Notes under the pieces: generated by a model
Databases searched by the model: none
Seen by the model: the letters and a program-made list of their open reading frames with translations, nothing else
What the model was told of the DNA's origin: nothing
Program-made: the position numbers and the translations under genes
Assembly: GCA_903847405.1 (NCBI GenBank)
Contig: CAINDP010000195.1
Span: 1 to 44,809 of the forward strand
DNA length: 44,809 nt
Source: an uncultured Myxococcales bacterium
GTDB lineage: Bacteria > Myxococcota_A > UBA9042 > DTJE01
Direction: 5' to 3'
Shown: positions 40,882 through 44,809 of the stretch, in pieces
Position numbering within the stretch: position 1 is the first letter of the stretch
Layout: each line of letters opens with the position of its first letter

Positions 40882-41627
40882 CGGGGCTGGGGGGGATCGA
40901 CCAGAATCATTGAGGGGGAATCGACGCCCAGAGGCGATGCGGCGAACCGGAACGCACGGACGTTCAGACCCTCGCCCAGGGCGTGGCGGAACGTGCGGGC
41001 GAAGACCGGGTCAATCGCTTCCGCCGGACGGAACAGCCGGGCATCCGCGCGCTGGCACATGAACAGGACCCACGGCTCGAACCCGTCGCGGGCATGGCCC
41101 ATCAAGGCCTCGACGTGCCGGGAGGCGCGCTCGCTGACGGCGTCGGGGAACAGGGCTTCGCCGTCGATGACCAGCGACGCGGACTTCACTTCGATCAACG
41201 CCCGGCGCACCCCGTCGGTCCAGGCGAAGTCGAACCGATGCCGCCCCATGGGCACCTCGGCACGCAGGACACCCCCGGCCAGTTCCGGCACGAAGCCCCG
41301 CTCCAGCAGCAGGCGCGCCAGGCGGTTGGCGTCGATCGGGCGCAACGACACCCAGGCGTCCCCCGCGTCGGCGGCCACGGCTCGCCAGGGCAGGCGGGGC
41401 GCCTCGTAGGGCCCGTCCACCAGCACTGTCCAGCCGCTGCGGCCCAGTTCGGTCAGGCGTCCCGAGTCGCCCAGGTGAGCCTTGGCTTCGGTGCCGTCAT
41501 CCAGTCGCACGTGCAGCACGAAGCGGTTGGGGCGTGCCAGCACCAGGGCGCGGCGCAGGCGGGTCGGGTAGGTAAGCCAGGCGTCGGGGGAGGGGGGCGG
41601 CGTGGCGGACTTGCCCACCGGGGTCAA
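40878..41627 (-). CDS. sfsA: SfsA family DNA/RNA nuclease
   Basis: A 249-residue protein with the SfsA layout: an N-terminal OB-like domain with RPNRFVLHVRLDDGTEAKAHLGDSGRLTEL, and a PD-(D/E)XK nuclease-like core with RFDFAWTDGVRRALIEVKSASLV (catalytic D...EVK) and ALFPDAVSERASRHVEAL. E. coli SfsA was described as a sugar-fermentation stimulator. Later work reports nuclease activity of the fold. The expected length is about 230-250. The ATG at 41627 overlaps the upstream stop as ATGA, so translation is coupled to the glycosyltransferase. An internal GTG four codons on is an alternative. Confidence 0.93.
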   Translation of the reverse strand: MTPVGKSATPPPSPDAWLTYPTRLRRALVLARPNRFVLHVRLDDGTEAKAHLGDSGRLTELGRSGWTVLVDGPYEAPRLPWRAVAADAGDAWVSLRPIDANRLARLLLERGFVPELAGGVLRAEVPMGRHRFDFAWTDGVRRALIEVKSASLVIDGEALFPDAVSERASRHVEALMGHARDGFEPWVLFMCQRADARLFRPAEAIDPVFARTFRHALGEGLNVRAFRFAASPLGVDSPSMILVDPPQPR

Positions 41628-42364
41628 CCCGCAGGGGGCTTGATGCCCCGCAGGCGCCAGCCGATCTTCAGCACGTCGCGGAACATGCGGGCCGAGTCGC
41701 GGATGGGCGAAACGCGGGACCGGGGGTCATCGACCCAGCGCACCGGCACCTCGAACACGTCGAACCCCAGGCGCATGGCCCGGGCGATGGCCTCGACGTC
41801 GAAGGCGAACCCCTCCACCTGCATGGGCGGGAACACGGCCTGAACGACCTCGCGGCCGAACAGCTTGAAGCCGCACTGGGTATCCTGGATGCCCGGGACC
41901 ACCAGGCCCTGGACGATCCGGCGGAAGGTGCGGCCCATCATCAAGCGGTACCACGGCTGCGGGACCTCCAGCCGCGAATCGGCGAGGCCCCGGGACGCGA
42001 TGACCAGCGAGCGGGCGGTGGCGAAGGGAACCAGCTTTTCCAGTTCCTCGATGGGCGTGGAGTTGTCGGCATCGGTGAACAGGACGTACGCGCCGGTCGC
42101 GGCGAGGGCCCCGTTGCGCACCGTGAACCCCTTGCCGCGGTTGCGGTCGTTTTCCAGCAGGCGCACCCCGGGGTGTCCGGCGGCAAACTCGCGGACCACG
42201 TCGGCCGTACGATCCCGCGAGCCGTCGTTGACCACCAGGATCTCGAAGGACTGCAGGGACTGCGTGGCGTACCCGTGCACCAGCGTCAGGGTGTTCGTGA
42301 TCCGCTCGGCCTCGTTGTAGGCGGGAATCACGATCGACAGCGATGGGAAGGGCAACCGGGCCAA
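41624..42364 (-). CDS. GT2 glycosyltransferase (ALG5-like polyprenyl-phosphate glucosyltransferase)
   Basis: A 246-residue GT-A enzyme: SIVIPAYNEAERI at 10-22, VVNDGSRDRT at 43-52, NRGKGFTVRNGAL, the DxD-like FTDADNSTP near 96-104 and DTQCGFKLFGREV. The last two are characteristic of the dolichyl/polyprenyl-phosphate glucosyltransferase (ALG5) branch rather than of cellulose-synthase-like or chain-polymerising enzymes. It has no transmembrane helix. It probably moves a sugar from a nucleotide donor to a polyprenyl phosphate for envelope glycans. The start is TTG 42364, with GGTGAGG just before it, or the TTG 3 codons later. The sfsA gene is coupled by ATGA. Confidence 0.88.
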   Translation of the reverse strand: MARLPFPSLSIVIPAYNEAERITNTLTLVHGYATQSLQSFEILVVNDGSRDRTADVVREFAAGHPGVRLLENDRNRGKGFTVRNGALAATGAYVLFTDADNSTPIEELEKLVPFATARSLVIASRGLADSRLEVPQPWYRLMMGRTFRRIVQGLVVPGIQDTQCGFKLFGREVVQAVFPPMQVEGFAFDVEAIARAMRLGFDVFEVPVRWVDDPRSRVSPIRDSARMFRDVLKIGWRLRGIKPPAG

Positions 42365-42390
42365 GGCCTCACCGGCGATTTTGGCGGCTT

Positions 42391-42420
42391 AGTATCCCCG
42401 ACCCACCCCGCGGATGTCAA
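42391..42420 (-). promoter_or_regulatory. Predicted promoter of the glycosyltransferase-sfsA operon
   Basis: Minus strand: perfect TTGACA (42415-42420), 18-base spacer, GATACT (42391-42396, 4 of 6). Initiation near 42384 gives a leader of about 20 bases before TTG 42364. Confidence 0.6.
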
Positions 42421-42570
42421 AGGGATTGGGTACGAGATGATCAACCGCGGTTCATCAATTTGATGTTTCCGGCCCCTCCTCGCACCAGTCGACGGCGATG
42501 CAAGGGTTCGCAATTGCAGCGGTGCAGACGCTGGTCCGGAAACTGCAAGCGCATGAAGCAGGAGGCCAGT

Positions 42571-43623
42571 ATGTCAAGAGTCCTCATCGTCGATGACGAA
42601 GCCGGGATCCGCAGGACACTCCGCATGTACCTGAAAGACGGCGGGCACGACATCGAGGAGGTGGGAGACGTCGCCGAGGCGGTCCTGCGGGTCGCGACGG
42701 GGACGTTCGACGTGATCCTGTCCGACATCGTGATGCCGGGTGAGGACGGCATCCGGTTCCTGGAGAAGGTGCGCGTCAGTTCGCCGTTGACGCAGTTCAT
42801 CCTGATCACCGGGGATCCCAGCGTCGAGACGGCGACCGATGCGCTGCGCCTGGGTGCCTTCGACTACCTTGCCAAGCCTGTGGCGAAGGAAACGCTGTGC
42901 CAGGTCGTCGTGAAGGCCGGCCTGAACAAGGAAGCGCTGGAACAGCGGATCCGGCTGCACGAGGAAAACCGGACGCATCGCGAGGAACTGGAGGGCCTGG
43001 TCGAGGCACGTACCGGCGAACTGAAGACCGCCATCGGCCGCCTGGTGACGACGCTGGAAAGTACGACCCTGGCGTTGTCGATGGCCATCGAGATGCGCGA
43101 CCCTTACACGGCAGGGCACCAGCGTCGTGTGACGCACCTGGCCTGCGCGATCTGGGACCGCCTGTCGCTGCCCGCCGACGCCCGGGAGGGGTTGCGGATG
43201 GCCGGACTTCTGCATGACCTGGGCAAGATCCGGGTGCCGTCCGACATCCTCACCAAGCCGACGCGCCTGTCGAAGGCGGAGTTCGCGTTGATCCAGGAGC
43301 ATCCGGTGTCGGCCTGGGAAATCCTTCGTCTGGTCGAGTTCCCCTGGCCGGTTGCCACCATCGTGCGGCAGCACCACGAGCGTCTGGACGGCAAGGGATA
43401 TCCGGATGGTCTGAAGGGTGGGGACGTGCTGCCGGAAGCGTGCGTTCTGGGGGTCGCCGACGTGGTCGAGGCCATGGCCTCCCACCGGCCGTACCGTGCA
43501 GCGCTGGGTATCGACGCGGCCCTGGCCGAGATCCTCCGAGGGCGGGACACGGCGTTCCAGGCCGACGTCGTGGACGCATGCGTCGCCCTGTTCCGGGAGG
43601 ACGGGTACGAACTGCCCGCCTAG
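42571..43623 (+). CDS. Response regulator with HD-GYP phosphodiesterase output
   Basis: A 350-residue two-domain protein. The receiver domain (1-120) has Asp52 in VILSDIVMPGEDG as phospho-acceptor. After a short coiled linker (about 122-165), the HD-GYP domain starts with IEMRDPYTAGHQRRV. It has LLHDLGKIRVP with His215-Asp216, HPVSAWEIL, HHERLDGKGYPDG with GYP at 276-278, and DVVEAMASHRPYR. All motifs are canonical, so cyclic-di-GMP hydrolysis controlled by phosphorylation is expected. ATG 42571 has GGAGG five bases upstream. No histidine kinase is adjacent. It is divergent from the glycosyltransferase gene. Confidence 0.94.
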   Translation: MSRVLIVDDEAGIRRTLRMYLKDGGHDIEEVGDVAEAVLRVATGTFDVILSDIVMPGEDGIRFLEKVRVSSPLTQFILITGDPSVETATDALRLGAFDYLAKPVAKETLCQVVVKAGLNKEALEQRIRLHEENRTHREELEGLVEARTGELKTAIGRLVTTLESTTLALSMAIEMRDPYTAGHQRRVTHLACAIWDRLSLPADAREGLRMAGLLHDLGKIRVPSDILTKPTRLSKAEFALIQEHPVSAWEILRLVEFPWPVATIVRQHHERLDGKGYPDGLKGGDVLPEACVLGVADVVEAMASHRPYRAALGIDAALAEILRGRDTAFQADVVDACVALFREDGYELPA

Positions 43624-43713
43624 GTCGAACGTGGTCGCCCTGACGCTCCCCGTTTCTTGCCGTCCTTTCGTGCCCTGGGGCAGAATCGACCCTACCGGAG
43701 AAGGGAGCCGCGA

Positions 43714-44016
43714 ATGAGGATCCTGGTGGTGCAGGTTCACGTGAAGGCCGAGTGCGTTGAGGCCTTCCGAGCGGCCACGATCGAAAACGCCCGCAACAGC
43801 GTCCTGGAACAGGGAATGGCACGGTTCGACATCGCGGCCCAGGTCGACGATCCGACGCGGTTCGTGCTGATCGAGGTCTACCGGAGCATCGAGGCCACGA
43901 CGGCCCACAAGGAAACGGCGCACTACAAGGCCTGGCGTGCTGCGGTGGAACCGATGATGGCCGAACCGCGCGTCGGGACCTGGCATACGCAGATTTCCCC
44001 GGAAGGCGAGGGCTGA
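43714..44016 (+). CDS. Antibiotic biosynthesis monooxygenase (ABM) family protein
   Basis: A 100-residue single ABM domain: VQVHVKAECVEAFRAATIENARNSVLEQGMARFDI, then PTRFVLIEVYRSIEATTAHKETAHYKAW. The RF.l.EVY...eA...H..t.HY..W pattern is shared by the LsrG/YgiN-like dimeric ferredoxin-fold proteins, which are quinol monooxygenases or isomerases. ATG 43714 follows GAAGGGAG. The next gene starts 3 bases after its stop, so this forms an operon with the iron-dependent alcohol dehydrogenase. A joint role in handling a reactive carbonyl or quinone is plausible but unproved. Confidence 0.88.
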   Translation: MRILVVQVHVKAECVEAFRAATIENARNSVLEQGMARFDIAAQVDDPTRFVLIEVYRSIEATTAHKETAHYKAWRAAVEPMMAEPRVGTWHTQISPEGEG

Positions 44017-44018
44017 CG

Positions 44019-44809
44019 ATGCGCTTCGAAATGGCGAGTCCCGGGCGGATCCTGTTCGGGCCGGGCGTGGCGGTCGAGGCGGGACCCGCGGCGGCGTCCA
44101 TGGGGCAGCGGGCGTTCGTGGTCACGGGACGGGATTCCAGCCGCGTTGCGGTCGTGACGGACGCCCTGCGGTCGGCCGGCGTGGACGTGATCCTGTGGGC
44201 GACGTCAGGCGAGCCCACGGTGTCCATGGCCCGGGGGGCGACGGCGGCGGCCCGCGATGCGGCCTGCGACATCGTCGTGGCGATCGGGGGGGGCAGCGCG
44301 CTGGACCTGGGGAAGGCCGTGGCGGGACTGCTGGGCAACGACGGCGATCCGCTGGACTATCTGGAGGTCATCGGTCGCGGCCAACCGCTGACGCTGCCGG
44401 CGGCGCCCTTCATCGCGATGCCGACCACGGCCGGCACGGGGGCTGAGGCGACCCGGAACGCGGTGCTGGCGTCGCCCGAGCACGGGGTGAAGGCCAGCCT
44501 GCGCAGCCCTTGCCTGCTGCCGCGACTGGCGCTGGTGGACCCGGACTTGACGATTCCCATGCCGCCGGACGTCACCGCAACCACGGGGATGGACGCCCTG
44601 ACCCAGTTGATCGAGCCGTTCACCTGCCTGCGGGCCCAGCCCTTCACGGATGCGATCTGCCGGGAGGGGATCGTGCTGGCGGTCCGGTCCCTGCGGGCCG
44701 CCTTCCGGAACGGCGCCGATCGTGCTGCGCGGGAGGACATGGCGGTTGCCAGCCTCTTCGGAGGGATGGCGCTGGCCAATGCCGGACTGGGGGCGGTGCA
44801 CGGGTTCGC
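44019..44809 (+). CDS. Iron-containing alcohol dehydrogenase family protein (3' end cut by window)
   Basis: At least 263 residues are visible and the frame is open to the window end. The N-terminal domain binds NAD(P) (FVVTGRDSS, then AIGGGSALDLGKAVAG at about 88-103, the family's GGGS..D..K signature). MPTTAGTGAEAT follows, as does the metal-site segment VDPDLTIPMPPDVTATTGMDALTQLIEPF. Reading ends at NAGLGAVHGF, the conserved His-containing iron-binding motif. Members include 1,3-propanediol and lactaldehyde dehydrogenases and maleylacetate reductases. The substrate is unknown. ATG 44019 is 3 bases after the ABM gene stop, an operon arrangement. Confidence 0.93.
   Translation, partial: MRFEMASPGRILFGPGVAVEAGPAAASMGQRAFVVTGRDSSRVAVVTDALRSAGVDVILWATSGEPTVSMARGATAAARDAACDIVVAIGGGSALDLGKAVAGLLGNDGDPLDYLEVIGRGQPLTLPAAPFIAMPTTAGTGAEATRNAVLASPEHGVKASLRSPCLLPRLALVDPDLTIPMPPDVTATTGMDALTQLIEPFTCLRAQPFTDAICREGIVLAVRSLRAAFRNGADRAAREDMAVASLFGGMALANAGLGAVHGF

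Noticed and set aside
1-44809. CRISPR array, rRNA operon, complete insertion sequence or prophage
   Set aside because: No regularly spaced direct repeats, rRNA signatures, transposase, integrase or phage structural genes were recognised anywhere in the window.

Overview
The window is GC-rich chromosomal DNA. It carries many secreted proteins with Asp-rich linkers, Cys-rich repeats and MYXO-CTERM-type tails (Cys, hydrophobic helix, Arg cluster), NtrC-type and HD-GYP regulators, and many small lipoproteins. Together these point to a member of the Myxococcota (old Deltaproteobacteria). The organism cannot be named from the sequence alone. No rRNA, CRISPR array, complete IS element or intact integrase was seen.

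Layout. 1-2181: an AbiE-type toxin-antitoxin end (3' end of the AbiEi partner plus an AbiEii nucleotidyltransferase that appears fused to a WYL-like C-terminal domain), a decayed nucleotide-cyclase fragment, and tRNA-Asn(GTT), whose 3' end faces these accessory genes. 2492-4118: ftsB, an inositol-monophosphatase-family enzyme and a small acidic-tailed protein. 4312-6908: a translationally coupled pair, a small secreted protein and a matrixin-like metalloprotease with five Cys-rich repeats and a MYXO-CTERM tail. 7016-14174: an HD-GYP protein, a GH39-like lipoprotein, cvpA, a CPBP intramembrane protease (candidate myxosortase) and a GH92 mannosidase lipoprotein. 14269-18098: an NtrC-type regulator, a 590-bp gene-free region with strong inverted repeats, an SCP2 protein, a deoxynucleoside kinase and a DUF192 protein.

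18140-23789 is the most distinctive block. A PlsC acyltransferase/alpha-beta hydrolase fusion is divergent from a 921-residue enzyme whose first half closely resembles alkylglycerone-phosphate synthase and whose second half is another, degenerate FAD-binding-4-like module. A lipid-kinase-family gene follows. The set looks like an ether-lipid or glycerolipid locus of unusual architecture.

23801-30101 holds a GH5-like secreted glycosidase with a cut-short sorting tail, a membrane protein, a GH13 alpha-glucosidase, dihydrolipoyl dehydrogenase, and a DUF2283 gene overlapped by the 3' remnant of a toxin-like partner. 30219-36660 is mostly surface proteins: small lipoproteins, a coiled-coil protein, Cys-rich lipoproteins, a DUF2330 MYXO-CTERM protein, a zinc-ribbon protein and a tetratricopeptide-like lipoprotein. 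36751-40815 is sucB-sucA (read sucA then sucB on the minus strand), whose E3 subunit could be the lpdA about 8 kb away. 40878-44809 holds sfsA coupled to an ALG5-like glycosyltransferase, a response-regulator HD-GYP phosphodiesterase, and a monooxygenase/iron-alcohol-dehydrogenase pair cut by the window end.

Functional themes are an envelope and surface proteome with a plausible sorting protease, glycan breakdown, glycerolipid synthesis, cyclic-di-GMP signalling, and the 2-oxoglutarate dehydrogenase complex. All functional calls come from motif recognition by eye. No database search was run.
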